DNA of 64,000 bases. Origin: an uncultured Clostridia bacterium (GTDB lineage: Bacteria > Bacillota > Clostridia > Peptostreptococcales > Anaerovoracaceae). The stretch is from positions 1 to 64,000 of the forward strand of contig CAKQGQ010000001.1 in assembly GCA_934233735.1 (NCBI GenBank), given 5' to 3'. The notes beneath the pieces were generated by a model that was not told the DNA's origin, searched no databases, and saw nothing but the letters and a program-made list of their open reading frames with translations. Position numbers and translations under genes: made by a program. The number at the start of each line of letters is the position of its first letter. Positions within the stretch are counted from its first letter, which is position 1. This document shows, in pieces, positions 33,252 through 41,974 of the stretch.

Positions 33252-35327
33252 ATGATTAACATGTACCACCAACAGCTTTTTTTCAGGAAAGTCAAAAAAA
33301 TAATCAGCGAGAAGGAAGCCGGTTATTATACTTTGGCGTGTGTGAATATCGACAATTTTAAAATCATTAACGAACAGTACGGAAAGGATACGGCAGATGC
33401 AGTTCTGCGGTATGTTGCGGACTGTATTGATGAATGCATGATAAATGTCGGTGGTATTTCCGGTCACGCTATGGCAGATGAATTTTTGCTCTTGTATCCG
33501 ACGGAATTTTCCAACTCAAAGCAGATGAAAGCGTATTATGCGAAAGCATGCGCACCGGTTTGTCTTGAACAGAAAATCAGTTTGCGAATCGGAAAATATC
33601 TGATTGATAATCCGCAGGAAACATTGGAATCCATGTATTACCGCGCACAGATTGCGGCAGATCATATACGAGGAGACTACGAAAGAAACAGCGCGCAGTA
33701 TAACGAAGCGATGAAGAATGAACTTCTGCATAAACAGCAGATTGTTTTCAATATGGATGAAGCCCTGAGAAAAAAGGAGTTTGAAGTCTGGCTCCAGCCG
33801 CAGTATAATCACGCAACCGGCGCGGTTATCGGGGCAGAAGCCTTGGTGCGTTGGAAACGGAACGGAAATTATATTCCGCCATCCGAATTTATCGGTTTGT
33901 TTGAGGAGAGCGGATTCATTTATCAAATGGATAAATTTGTTTGGGAGAGCGTTTGTGCCCTGCTCAGAAGATGGATGGATGAGGGAAGGTCACCGCTGCC
34001 GCTGTCTGTCAATATTTCCAGAAGGGATATGTTGCATGACGGTTTTATTGATACTTTTACAGATTTGACGAAAAAATACGAGATTCCGAAGGAACTTCTG
34101 CGTATAGAGATAACGGAATCAGCTCTCGCGGGTTCCGCAGATAAGATTATGAGGAATGTCAATGAATTGATTCGTCTTGGCTATGTTGTGGAAATTGATG
34201 ATTTCGGAAGCGGATATTCTTCGCTGAACACGCTGAAAGATGTTCCTGCGTCGGTGCTGAAACTGGATATGCGTTTTTTTGAAAAGACGCAGAATGCCGA
34301 ACGCGCGGGCAATATCATCGAGTCCGTTGTTCGAATGGCGAGATGGCTGGGGATGGCAGTGATTGCAGAAGGCGTGGAAGAAAAAGCGCAGGCTGATTTT
34401 TTGAAATCCATCGGATGCCATTATATACAAGGATATTATTATGCGAAGCCGATGCCGATTGCAGATTTTGAGGCATGGATAGAGAATTCGAAGAAAGAGT
34501 GCAGCTTAAACGGTGTGGACTCTATTGAAAATTTTGAAAGTAATGAGTTTTGGAATCCGAAATCCATGGAAACCCTGATATTCAACAGCTATATCGGAGG
34601 GGCCTGCATCTTTGAATACTACAACGGCAATGCGGATGTTTTGCGCATAAACGATGAATATATCCGTCAGTTCCATGGCATGCTGCAGCCGAATGCAGGG
34701 CTGAAGGATGCAGATATCATGAATTATCTGAATGAAGACGGGAAAAGAAAATTCCGAAAGATTCTTTGTGATGCAATCGCATCGCATAAAGAGACCGGCT
34801 GTGAACTTGAAGTGTCTGACGGCACGAAAAAAGAATATTTGCGTGTTGCAGCGCGTGTACTGGCGCAGGCAGAGGAACGCAGCCTTTTTTATGTACTTAT
34901 TGCCAATGTTACGGAGAAGTACATGATTCGCAGGAATGAACAGATTATTTCCAAACAGCTTCAGGCAATTTTAAATAGTATACAGGAAGGCGTAATTGCG
35001 ACTGTTTTTCATGACAAAGATCATATAGATATTGTTTATACAAACGAAAGCTTCTATCGGCTGTATGGATTTACGAAAGAGCAGTACGAGCAGGAAGTCG
35101 AGTTCATAAATGATTTGATTTTGCCGGAAGACAGGAAATTCGCTGAGGAAACGGTGGCGGAAATTGTGCGGCAAAAGAAGTGCATGACTTATGAATATCG
35201 CTGCCGCAGACGCGACGGAAGCATTATCCGCATTAGAATGACAAACTCTCTCATTTCAATGGAGGGCATTGAAGAAAGCGTACTTTTGGGCGTGATGTCC
35301 GATGCAGGAGATGAGATAAGCACATAA
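33252..35327 (+). CDS. Degenerate GGDEF - EAL - PAS protein, probable c-di-GMP phosphodiesterase
   Basis: 691 residues, RBS TGGAGG. Residues ~20-150 are a GGDEF fold whose active-site motif has decayed to MADEF, so cyclase activity is unlikely. Residues ~170-425 form an EAL domain with the catalytic set: EALVRW (Glu near 196), SVNIS, EITESAL, IDDFGSGYSSL, VLKLD, AEGVEE and QGYYYAKPM. Residues ~430-690 look like two PAS-type sensor domains (the latter: YTNESFYRLYGFTKEQYEQEV). No membrane helix is seen, so it is cytosolic. It should hydrolyse c-di-GMP, with the GGDEF and PAS parts as sensors. It sits directly upstream of pilB, which carries a c-di-GMP-binding module, so local control of pilus assembly is inferred. 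Confidence 0.9.
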   Translation: MINMYHQQLFFRKVKKIISEKEAGYYTLACVNIDNFKIINEQYGKDTADAVLRYVADCIDECMINVGGISGHAMADEFLLLYPTEFSNSKQMKAYYAKACAPVCLEQKISLRIGKYLIDNPQETLESMYYRAQIAADHIRGDYERNSAQYNEAMKNELLHKQQIVFNMDEALRKKEFEVWLQPQYNHATGAVIGAEALVRWKRNGNYIPPSEFIGLFEESGFIYQMDKFVWESVCALLRRWMDEGRSPLPLSVNISRRDMLHDGFIDTFTDLTKKYEIPKELLRIEITESALAGSADKIMRNVNELIRLGYVVEIDDFGSGYSSLNTLKDVPASVLKLDMRFFEKTQNAERAGNIIESVVRMARWLGMAVIAEGVEEKAQADFLKSIGCHYIQGYYYAKPMPIADFEAWIENSKKECSLNGVDSIENFESNEFWNPKSMETLIFNSYIGGACIFEYYNGNADVLRINDEYIRQFHGMLQPNAGLKDADIMNYLNEDGKRKFRKILCDAIASHKETGCELEVSDGTKKEYLRVAARVLAQAEERSLFYVLIANVTEKYMIRRNEQIISKQLQAILNSIQEGVIATVFHDKDHIDIVYTNESFYRLYGFTKEQYEQEVEFINDLILPEDRKFAEETVAEIVRQKKCMTYEYRCRRRDGSIIRIRMTNSLISMEGIEESVLLGVMSDAGDEIST

Positions 35328-35361
35328 GACAAACAAGGCAAAATAACAGGAGGGGCAATTT

Positions 35362-37056
35362 ATGGCACACATCAGACTCGGGCAGCTGCTGGTATCAGCA
35401 GGCGTATTGAATGAGCAGCAGCTTCAGGATGCTTTGGATATCCAGAAAAAAACAAAGAAACGTCTAGGGGATATTTTAATTGAAAATCAAATCATCACCG
35501 GAGATGAGCTGATTGATGCGCTGCAGATGCAGCTTGGTATTGATTTCATAGATTTGACGGCAATTACTGTTCCGGTTGAACTTGCCAAATTCGTTCCGAG
35601 AAATATTGCGAAACGGCACTGTATCGTTCCGGTAAAGCTGGTTGACGACACGCTGTACATTGCGATGAGCGATCCACTTGACTTTATCGCACAGGAAGAA
35701 GTAAAAGCAGTATCGCATAAAAAAGTAGTGCCGATGATTGCAGCGAAAAAGGTGACCGAGCAGGTTATAGAAAAACTTTACGGAAGCGAAGGAACTGCCC
35801 GTGCCATTGAAGATATGAAGCGGGAGATGGGAAGCGCGGAAGGCGATATTATTCCGGCACAGCTGAAACAGCGCGGCGAAGAGAGCGTAAATGCGGCACC
35901 TGCTATCCGTTTCGTAAACTCAATCATCGAGCGCGCCTTTGTGGAAGAGGCCAGCGACATTCATCTGGAACCTCAGAAGGATGAAATGATTGTACGAATG
36001 AGAATTGACGGCTTACTGCATAAAATTCTGACCGTTCCGTCAAATCTGCAGAACACGGTAATTTCTAGACTTAAGGTTATGGGCGGAATGAATATTTCCG
36101 AACATCAGATTCCGCAGGACGGACATGCAATGATTACGGTAAAGGGGCACAGCATCGACCTGCGAATGTCTTCGATGCCGACCGTTTACGGTGAAAAGGT
36201 CGTTTTAAGACTTTTGGATAAATCCTCGAAGCAGATAACAAGACAGAGTATCGGGCTGAATTCGGAGGAGGAAAGAAAGTACGAAGCACTTCTGAAGAAC
36301 AGCAACGGCGTGATTCTGCTCGTGGGACCGACCGGTTCCGGAAAATCCACGACATTATGCGCAATGATGACGGAACTGGCAAAAGAAGAGGTTAATATTG
36401 TTACCCTGGAAGATCCTGTGGAATATGATATTGACGGCGTTAACCAATGCCAGATAAATGAAAAGACGGGCATGACCTTTGCAAATGGTCTTACCGCAAT
36501 TTTAAGACAAGACCCGGATATTATCGGAGTCGGAGAAATCCGTGATGCGAAAACCGCACAGATTGCGATGCGGGCTGCGATTACAGGACATTTGGTTCTG
36601 TCGACTCTGCATACCAACGACGCGGTTTCTGCCATTGACCGACTGGAAGATATCGGGATTGAACCATATCTCGTATCCGGTGCACTCAAGGGCGTCATTT
36701 CACAAAGACTGGTCAGAAAAATTTGTCCGCACTGCCGCAGAGAGTACCTCCCGAATGCGGAAGAACTCCGGCTTCTGGGTATGGAAGAAAATGCAGATGC
36801 GAAATTCTATATCGGCGAAGGCTGTCCGGAATGTCATCACTCCGGCTACCACGGACGCCAGGCGGTATTTGAAATCCTGACGATAACGAAAGAAATGCGT
36901 CAGATGATTGCCAAAGGCGCAACCGCTGAAGACATCATGAAGCTTGCAGAAAAGACGGATTTCGTGACGATGAAGGAATCCTGCAGAAAATTGGTGTCCG
37001 CGGGAATAACCAGCATCGAAGAGGCGATGAAAGCAATCAACTCAACGCTTGAATAA
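35362..37056 (+). CDS. pilB: Type IV pilus extension ATPase PilB with N-terminal MshEN c-di-GMP-binding module
   Basis: 564 residues, RBS AGGAGGGG. Residues 5-28 and 34-57 are two 24-residue motifs both starting RLG and ending in Gln, separated by exactly five residues, the MshEN c-di-GMP-binding architecture. The second has Gln where Gly is usual at position 10. The GspE/PulE ATPase core follows: SDIHLEPQ, Walker A GPTGSGKST (about residue 321), Asp box ITLEDPVEYD-like sequence, Walker B DPDIIGVGEIRD, His box HLVLSTLHTND, and a tetracysteine zinc site (CPHC...CPEC). It powers pilus polymerisation at the cytoplasmic face. The gap to pilT is only 19 bases. Confidence 0.95.
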   Translation: MAHIRLGQLLVSAGVLNEQQLQDALDIQKKTKKRLGDILIENQIITGDELIDALQMQLGIDFIDLTAITVPVELAKFVPRNIAKRHCIVPVKLVDDTLYIAMSDPLDFIAQEEVKAVSHKKVVPMIAAKKVTEQVIEKLYGSEGTARAIEDMKREMGSAEGDIIPAQLKQRGEESVNAAPAIRFVNSIIERAFVEEASDIHLEPQKDEMIVRMRIDGLLHKILTVPSNLQNTVISRLKVMGGMNISEHQIPQDGHAMITVKGHSIDLRMSSMPTVYGEKVVLRLLDKSSKQITRQSIGLNSEEERKYEALLKNSNGVILLVGPTGSGKSTTLCAMMTELAKEEVNIVTLEDPVEYDIDGVNQCQINEKTGMTFANGLTAILRQDPDIIGVGEIRDAKTAQIAMRAAITGHLVLSTLHTNDAVSAIDRLEDIGIEPYLVSGALKGVISQRLVRKICPHCRREYLPNAEELRLLGMEENADAKFYIGEGCPECHHSGYHGRQAVFEILTITKEMRQMIAKGATAEDIMKLAEKTDFVTMKESCRKLVSAGITSIEEAMKAINSTLE

Positions 37057-37075
37057 CAGCAGGAGAAACGAAAAT

Positions 37076-38110
37076 ATGTTGAATATAAACGATATTATAC
37101 AGCAGGCGCGGAAGCAAAAGGCATCGGACATTCATATTGTAAGCGGACTGACGATAAAGTGCCGCATTGACGGGCAAATCAGAAATTTATCGGATGAAAG
37201 GGTTAACATTGCGGAATGTGAAGCGCTTGCGGAAGAAATTGCAGGACAGCGCTATGAGCAAATGCGCATGTTAGGGGAATTGGACATGGCGATGACCGCA
37301 TCCTGTGGAACCAGAGTCAGAATCAATATCTTTCGTGTGCGCGGAAGCGTATCGTTTGCCATTCGTCTGCTGAGCGACGATATTCCGGAAATCGAGGCAC
37401 TTGACCTTCCTGCCGTTGCTGAGAAGCTTCCGGCTTACCATTCCGGACTTGTCCTTATTACCGGGGAAACCGGCTCAGGGAAATCAACAACGCTGGCGTC
37501 TGTTCTGAACCGAATCAATCACACTGCCTGCAAGCATATCATTACATTGGAAGATCCGATTGAGTATGTTTATGTGCCGGATCAATGCGTGATCAATCAG
37601 AGAGAAATCGGAAAAGATACCGCATCTTATGCAGATGGTCTGCGTGCAATCCTGCGTGAGGACCCGGATGTGATTCTGATTGGAGAAATGCGGGACCTCG
37701 ATACGATAGAGGCGGCTTTGACTGCAGCGGAAACCGGTCATTTGGTTTTCGCAACGCTGCATACGAATTCAGCAGCAGATGCTGTAGACCGAATTGTCAG
37801 TGTCTTTCCGGACGGAAGACAGAGGCAGATACGGACGCAGCTTGCAGCGACGCTTCGCGTTGTGATGGCACAGCAGCTTGTACCGCGTGTCTGCGGAGGA
37901 AGGATTGCAGCCTGCGAAGTTATGGTTGTCAACAACGCAATTCAAAACCTGATTCGCGAAGGCAAAACGCAGCAAATGGGAAGCTTTATCACAATGAACA
38001 GTCGGGAAGGAAGCCTACTCATGGATCATGCGCTGATGAATCTGCTGCACGAGGGTAAGATTACGGAGCAGACTGCTTCGGAAAATTTACGCAGCCCAAA
38101 GAACTTATAA
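37076..38110 (+). CDS. pilT: Twitching motility (pilus retraction) ATPase PilT
   Basis: 344 residues from the ATG at 37076 (AGGAG upstream); an upstream in-frame TTG would overlap pilB. SDIHIVSG, Walker A GETGSGKST, TLEDPIEYV, Walker B DPDVILIGEMRD, HLVFATLHTN, and the PilT-specific C-terminal AIQNLIREGKTQQM (AIRNLIRE motif) identify it. It lacks the zinc tetracysteine of PilB. It depolymerises the pilus, so this pilus is probably retractile and could support twitching or DNA uptake. A new promoter and riboswitch follow within 45 bases. Confidence 0.95.
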   Translation: MLNINDIIQQARKQKASDIHIVSGLTIKCRIDGQIRNLSDERVNIAECEALAEEIAGQRYEQMRMLGELDMAMTASCGTRVRINIFRVRGSVSFAIRLLSDDIPEIEALDLPAVAEKLPAYHSGLVLITGETGSGKSTTLASVLNRINHTACKHIITLEDPIEYVYVPDQCVINQREIGKDTASYADGLRAILREDPDVILIGEMRDLDTIEAALTAAETGHLVFATLHTNSAADAVDRIVSVFPDGRQRQIRTQLAATLRVVMAQQLVPRVCGGRIAACEVMVVNNAIQNLIREGKTQQMGSFITMNSREGSLLMDHALMNLLHEGKITEQTASENLRSPKNL

Positions 38111-38152
38111 GCGGTGAACCTGCCGAAAGTAAAGATTTATATAAATTTCGGC

Positions 38153-38181
38153 TTGACGGAATGGAAAGAAAAGAGTATAAT
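38153..38181 (+). promoter_or_regulatory. Promoter of the riboswitch-pilC transcript
   Basis: TTGACG (38153-38158), 17 bases, TATAAT (38176-38181), about 25 bases before the aptamer. Confidence 0.8.
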
Positions 38182-38204
38182 TTAAAGAACTAAAAAAATA
38201 TACG

Positions 38205-38307
38205 AAATTTTAGCAAAGTTATCGAAAGATAATGACGCAAAGCTATAGGGCCTTCCCAATTTTGGATGGCAGCCAGTTGCAACCTATAGCTTTTGCGTCT
38301 TTTTTTG
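38205..38307 (+). ncRNA. c-di-GMP-I (GEMM) riboswitch with terminator, predicted ON switch
   Basis: Conserved GEMM-I elements are in order: AGCAAA (38212), a short stem capped by GAAA (38224-38227), TGACGCAAAGC (38233), AGGGCCTT, ATGGCAGCC and GTTGC (P1 closing GCAA/TTGC, 38213/38277). The expression platform is CCTATAGCTTTTGCGTC (38283-38299) plus a T-run. It pairs with 38234-38249, which is part of the aptamer core, giving a 16-bp terminator with one bulge. Ligand binding should hold that strand in the aptamer and prevent termination, so c-di-GMP is predicted to raise expression of pilC and genes beyond. The logic is deduced from base pairing, not measured. Confidence 0.9.
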
Positions 38308-38346
38308 TTGCAAAAGGGATTGTGAAGGAATGCAAGGTGGGCGAAG

Positions 38347-39552
38347 TTGAAGACTTTTCGATATAAATGTGTGGCGGAGGATGGAACCAAGACCGTCGGG
38401 ATTATAAAATCTTATGATGAGTTTGAAGCAGTAGCAAAGCTCAGGGAAGATTATAAAATCGTTACAGGAATCGAAGAAGTCAAGGATTCCAAGGATGAAG
38501 CTTCCGGAAGAAAGCACCTGCGCATGAAGGAAAAGGAACTCGTAATGCTCTGCTCACAATTCTCCATCATCATTACATCCGGTCTGCCGATTGTCAGATG
38601 TCTGGAAATGTTGTCTGCACAGGCGAAAAACAAGGCCACAGCGGCGATGCTTTTAAAGGTTGCAGAGGATGTGGGAGCAGGATACAGCATGGCATCCGCA
38701 TTCGAGAAGAATGCACCCGGACTTCCAAGAACCTTTATCGAAACCGTTCGCGCAGGGGAACAGTCCGGTACATTGGAAACCTGCTTTACGAAGCTTTATA
38801 AATACTACGATAAATCCGCGAAAATGAAGCAGAAGCTCATAAGCGCGATGACCTATCCGGCAATTGTCGTAGTCGTAGCGATTGTGGTATTCATCATCGT
38901 AATGACGGTTGCGGTTCCGCTGTTTATCTCGACTTTTGAGGATATGGGACTGGACCTTCCATGGATTACGAAAGCGATGATTGCACTCAGCAAGGCCATC
39001 ACAGGCTATTGGTGGCTGATTCTGATGATTGCCGCCGGATTAACGGGGGCGGGCATCTACGCGTCCCATACGGAGCGAGGAAAAAGACTCCTTGCCGAAT
39101 TTCGATTGAAGAAGGCGCCTCTGCGCAAAATCAATTCGATGAATGCGGCGGCGCAGTTCGCGAATTCAATGTCGACGATGCTTGCTGCAGGGCTTCCGAT
39201 TGTACGGGCGCTGGACATTACGGCGTCGGTTGTCACCAATGTCGTGTTCGGAATGGCGGTGCGCAAGGTCAAGGAAGGCGTGGAGCAAGGACGCAGCATG
39301 GTGGACTGCATGGGTGATATTGAGTATTTTTCGAAGCTCCTGACAGAGATGACAGGGGTGGGAGAAAGGTCCGGGTCTATGGAAGAGACCCTCGAAATTG
39401 TCGGCGACTATTTCAGCAACGAGGTGGACATCCGCTCGCAGCGGCTGCTGTCGATGCTGGAGCCGATTATCACGATTGCGCTGGCGTTTGTGGCGGTTGC
39501 GCTCCTTCTCAGCGTATATCTGCCGATGTTCGACCTGTACGGCGCAATGTAA
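38347..39552 (+). CDS. pilC: Type IV pilus inner-membrane platform protein PilC
   Basis: 401 residues from a TTG start at 38347 (AAGGTGGG upstream). Two GspF domains (residues ~68-190 and ~270-395) each show the CSQFSIIITSGLPIVRCLEML / FANSMSTMLAAGLPIVRALDI type signature, with three membrane helices (near 168-192, 220-240, 370-392). PilC couples the PilB/PilT motors to pilin insertion. It is the first gene behind the c-di-GMP riboswitch. Confidence 0.95.
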   Translation: MKTFRYKCVAEDGTKTVGIIKSYDEFEAVAKLREDYKIVTGIEEVKDSKDEASGRKHLRMKEKELVMLCSQFSIIITSGLPIVRCLEMLSAQAKNKATAAMLLKVAEDVGAGYSMASAFEKNAPGLPRTFIETVRAGEQSGTLETCFTKLYKYYDKSAKMKQKLISAMTYPAIVVVVAIVVFIIVMTVAVPLFISTFEDMGLDLPWITKAMIALSKAITGYWWLILMIAAGLTGAGIYASHTERGKRLLAEFRLKKAPLRKINSMNAAAQFANSMSTMLAAGLPIVRALDITASVVTNVVFGMAVRKVKEGVEQGRSMVDCMGDIEYFSKLLTEMTGVGERSGSMEETLEIVGDYFSNEVDIRSQRLLSMLEPIITIALAFVAVALLLSVYLPMFDLYGAM

Positions 39553-39565
39553 AAATGGTATCAAC

Positions 39566-39588
39566 CCTTCTCTGCAACCCGGAGAAGG
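39566..39588 (+). other. Hairpin between pilC and pilA
   Basis: CCTTCTC (39566-39572) and GAGAAGG (39582-39588) form a 7-bp stem with a 9-base loop, without a T-run. It could be a processing or stability element ahead of the highly expressed pilin. Confidence 0.45.
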
Positions 39589-39643
39589 ATAGGATATAGA
39601 TTAAATTGTATTATAGAAAAGACAAATTCAGGAGGAAGATGAA

Positions 39644-40021
39644 ATGAAAAACAAAGCAAACAAAAAAGGCTTCACTATTATGGAAATGTTGATTGTTGTA
39701 GCAATCATCGCAGTACTCGCAGCAATCCTTATCCCTACATTCAACGGTGCTCTGGTTAAGTCCAAAGAAGCAGCTGACGTTGCAAACATCAGAGCAGGCT
39801 ATGCACAGCTTCAGGTTGAAATGCTGACAGACAATGCAGCAGTTCCAGATGAAACAAAATTCCTTAGCGACTACGTAGGCGTAACTCTTAACTACGGCGG
39901 CCAAGGTGGTAAGTTTACATATACCAAGACAGACGACACTGCAACTATCAAATACGATCCGGAAAAAATCAATAACGGAGACGCATACACTTGGGAAGTG
40001 AAAAACCCTAACATCGCATAA
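39644..40021 (+). CDS. pilA: Major type IV pilin PilA
   Basis: 125 residues, RBS CAGGAGGAAG. Short basic leader (9 residues, ending KKG) followed by FTIMEMLIVVAIIAVLAAIL; processing between G9 and F10 leaves Glu at +5, the hallmark of T4 pilins. The globular part is small (~90 residues), acidic, and lacks a disulfide pair, as in several Gram-positive pilins. Codon use is more biased toward frequent codons than the neighbours, consistent with high expression. Twin hairpins follow the stop codon. Confidence 0.95.
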   Translation: MKNKANKKGFTIMEMLIVVAIIAVLAAILIPTFNGALVKSKEAADVANIRAGYAQLQVEMLTDNAAVPDETKFLSDYVGVTLNYGGQGGKFTYTKTDDTATIKYDPEKINNGDAYTWEVKNPNIA

Positions 40022-40052
40022 TTTAGCAGACAAGATTTAACAACTCAGAGCA

Positions 40053-40137
40053 GGTGGGGTCGTTGGGTTGGCGGCCTCACCCTCAATAAACCCAGAAATA
40101 TATTTTTTTCCTCTGGGGCCGTTGGGTTGGCGGCCCC
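40053..40137 (+). other. Twin G-rich hairpins downstream of pilA
   Basis: Hairpin 1: GGTGGGGTCG / CGGCCTCACC (40053-40062 / 40072-40081). Hairpin 2: GGGGCCG / CGGCCCC (40115-40121 / 40131-40137). Both carry the identical 9-base loop TTGGGTTGG. Neither is directly followed by a T-run, although TTTTTTT lies between them. They may stabilise the pilA transcript or partially attenuate read-through to pilD. Confidence 0.7.
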
Positions 40138-40160
40138 TACTTATAAAAAAGGAGAACCTT

Positions 40161-40949
40161 ATGCTGTATATGACGCCGTTCATCACGGCATACTGTATCT
40201 TCCTTGCGGCTCTTACAGGCTCATGCATGGGAAGCTTTCTCAACTGCATGGCGTGGCGAATCGTTCACGGAGAGTCCGTAACCAAAGGAAGATCTCACTG
40301 CGACGAATGCGGACATGTGCTCGGCCCGGCGGATCTGGTACCGGTATTCAGCTATCTGATTCATAAGGGAAAATGCAGATACTGCGGCGCATCACTTTCG
40401 AAGCGCCATCTGATAGCCGAAGTTTTATCGGCAGTCGTATTCGTCAGCATACTTTTAAAATTTAATATTTCGCTCCAAGCTCTCAAATACATGATTTTTG
40501 CGTGTATTTTGCTCGCGGCATCATTTGCGGATTTGGAGGGATATATCATTCCGGACCGATTTATCGCATCCGGTATTGTCATTTATGCGGCATTTCTTCC
40601 CTTCGCCGGGAACCCGAAGGCAGAATGCATAGACGGCTTGATTGGAGGCTTTGCGGTTGCGACGGCTGTATTGCTGAACGTGCTGGCATTTGAGAAAATC
40701 AAGAAAGTCGAAGCGATGGGAGGCGGAGATATCAAGCTTTTATTCCTTACAGGACTTTTCTTGGGATGGAAGCTGAACCTGCTCTGCCTATTGTTTGCCT
40801 GCTTTATCGGCATCATCTTCGGACTTGCTTTCTCAGCGGGCAAGGAGGAAAAAACTTTCCCGTGGGGGCCGTCGATTGCGCTGGCAGCATGGCTTTGCCT
40901 GCTGGTCGGAAACGAATTGGTCACTTGGTATCTCGGACTGCTGTTTTAA
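40161..40949 (+). CDS. pilD: Prepilin leader peptidase/N-methyltransferase PilD
   Basis: 262 residues from the ATG at 40161 (AAAAAGGAG upstream). N-terminal methyltransferase domain with two Cys pairs (C47/C50 and C72/C75), GSFLNCMAWRI, and the aspartyl protease residues D124 (FADLEGYIIPD) and D190 (GGGDIK). Seven to eight membrane helices. It cleaves the leaders of PilA and of the large and minor prepilins downstream and methylates the new N-termini. Confidence 0.95.
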   Translation: MLYMTPFITAYCIFLAALTGSCMGSFLNCMAWRIVHGESVTKGRSHCDECGHVLGPADLVPVFSYLIHKGKCRYCGASLSKRHLIAEVLSAVVFVSILLKFNISLQALKYMIFACILLAASFADLEGYIIPDRFIASGIVIYAAFLPFAGNPKAECIDGLIGGFAVATAVLLNVLAFEKIKKVEAMGGGDIKLLFLTGLFLGWKLNLLCLLFACFIGIIFGLAFSAGKEEKTFPWGPSIALAAWLCLLVGNELVTWYLGLLF

Positions 40950-40979
40950 GCAGAAAATACAGAAAAGAGGCGGAAGATT

Positions 40980-41966
40980 TTGGGAAAACAAAGAATTGCT
41001 TTTGATATCGGGGAATCATCGGTCAAGATGGTTCACGTATCGGGAAAAGAAATAAAAAATACGGTGGCAGCAGAACTGCCGGATAATATGGTTGAAAACG
41101 GAAGGATTCTTTCGCCGGATGCCATGGCGGACTTCCTGCGAGTAAACGCGAAAGAAAATAATCTGCCGAAAGCGGAAGCTGCGGTTATTTTGCCGGCAAG
41201 CCTGATGTTTGTGCGAAGTGTGACGGTTCCGCTTATGAATGTGCAGCAGCTGGACTTCAACCTGCCGTATGAGTTTAAAGATTATTTGAGAGAAGAAAAA
41301 AGCAAATATCTTTTTGACTACGCGGTCAATGAGATTCTTCACGATGAGGCAGAAGAGAGCGGAAGCATGAGGATTTTTGCCTGTGCGGTGCTCAAGGAGA
41401 CCGTGGAGGAATACCGCATGATGTTCAAACGGGCAGGCTTCAAGCTGAAACTGGCGATTCCGGAAGAATGTGCCTATACGAATCTTGTGCGCAGCGCGGA
41501 ACAGACAAACCGTAAAGATTGCTGCATTGCAGATATCGGGCAGCATGCAACGAGGCTTTATCTTTTTCATAACGGCGAATATTCTGCCAAGCGCAATATT
41601 GAAATCGGGATGAAAGAACTTGACCATATCATTGCCGACAGATATCAGGTGGATATCCATATGGCGCATGCATACAAAGAAAGCAATTATAATCATGTTC
41701 TCACAGAGGGCGATGCACTTGCGCTTTATAATCGCTTAGCGGTTGAAATGACAAAAGCGGTAAACTTTTTCAACTACAATAACCGCGAGGCGGAATTGCA
41801 GGATATTTATTTATGCGGGGGCGGCGCACAAATTAAGCCGCTTGTTAATGTAATTGAGGAAGTAACCCACATGAGAGTCCATGCGGCAGAGGAACTCATG
41901 CCAAAGCAGGCAGGTTCGAATCCGAATTTGTTCCTGCGTGGGTATGGCTTGGCTATAGGAGAATAG
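40980..41966 (+). CDS. pilM: Pilus assembly protein PilM
   Basis: 328 residues from a TTG at 40980 (AAAGAGGCGGAAG upstream). Actin-like ATPase fold: AFDIGESSVKMVHV (phosphate 1), CIADIGQHATRLYLF (phosphate 2) and IYLCGGGAQIKPL (adenosine motif). Cytoplasmic PilM recruits the N-terminus of PilN to form the ring linking motor and outer parts. Start of the pilM-pilN-pilO set, with an 8-base gap to the next gene. Confidence 0.9.
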   Translation: MGKQRIAFDIGESSVKMVHVSGKEIKNTVAAELPDNMVENGRILSPDAMADFLRVNAKENNLPKAEAAVILPASLMFVRSVTVPLMNVQQLDFNLPYEFKDYLREEKSKYLFDYAVNEILHDEAEESGSMRIFACAVLKETVEEYRMMFKRAGFKLKLAIPEECAYTNLVRSAEQTNRKDCCIADIGQHATRLYLFHNGEYSAKRNIEIGMKELDHIIADRYQVDIHMAHAYKESNYNHVLTEGDALALYNRLAVEMTKAVNFFNYNNREAELQDIYLCGGGAQIKPLVNVIEEVTHMRVHAAEELMPKQAGSNPNLFLRGYGLAIGE

Positions 41967-41974
41967 AAAGCAGA

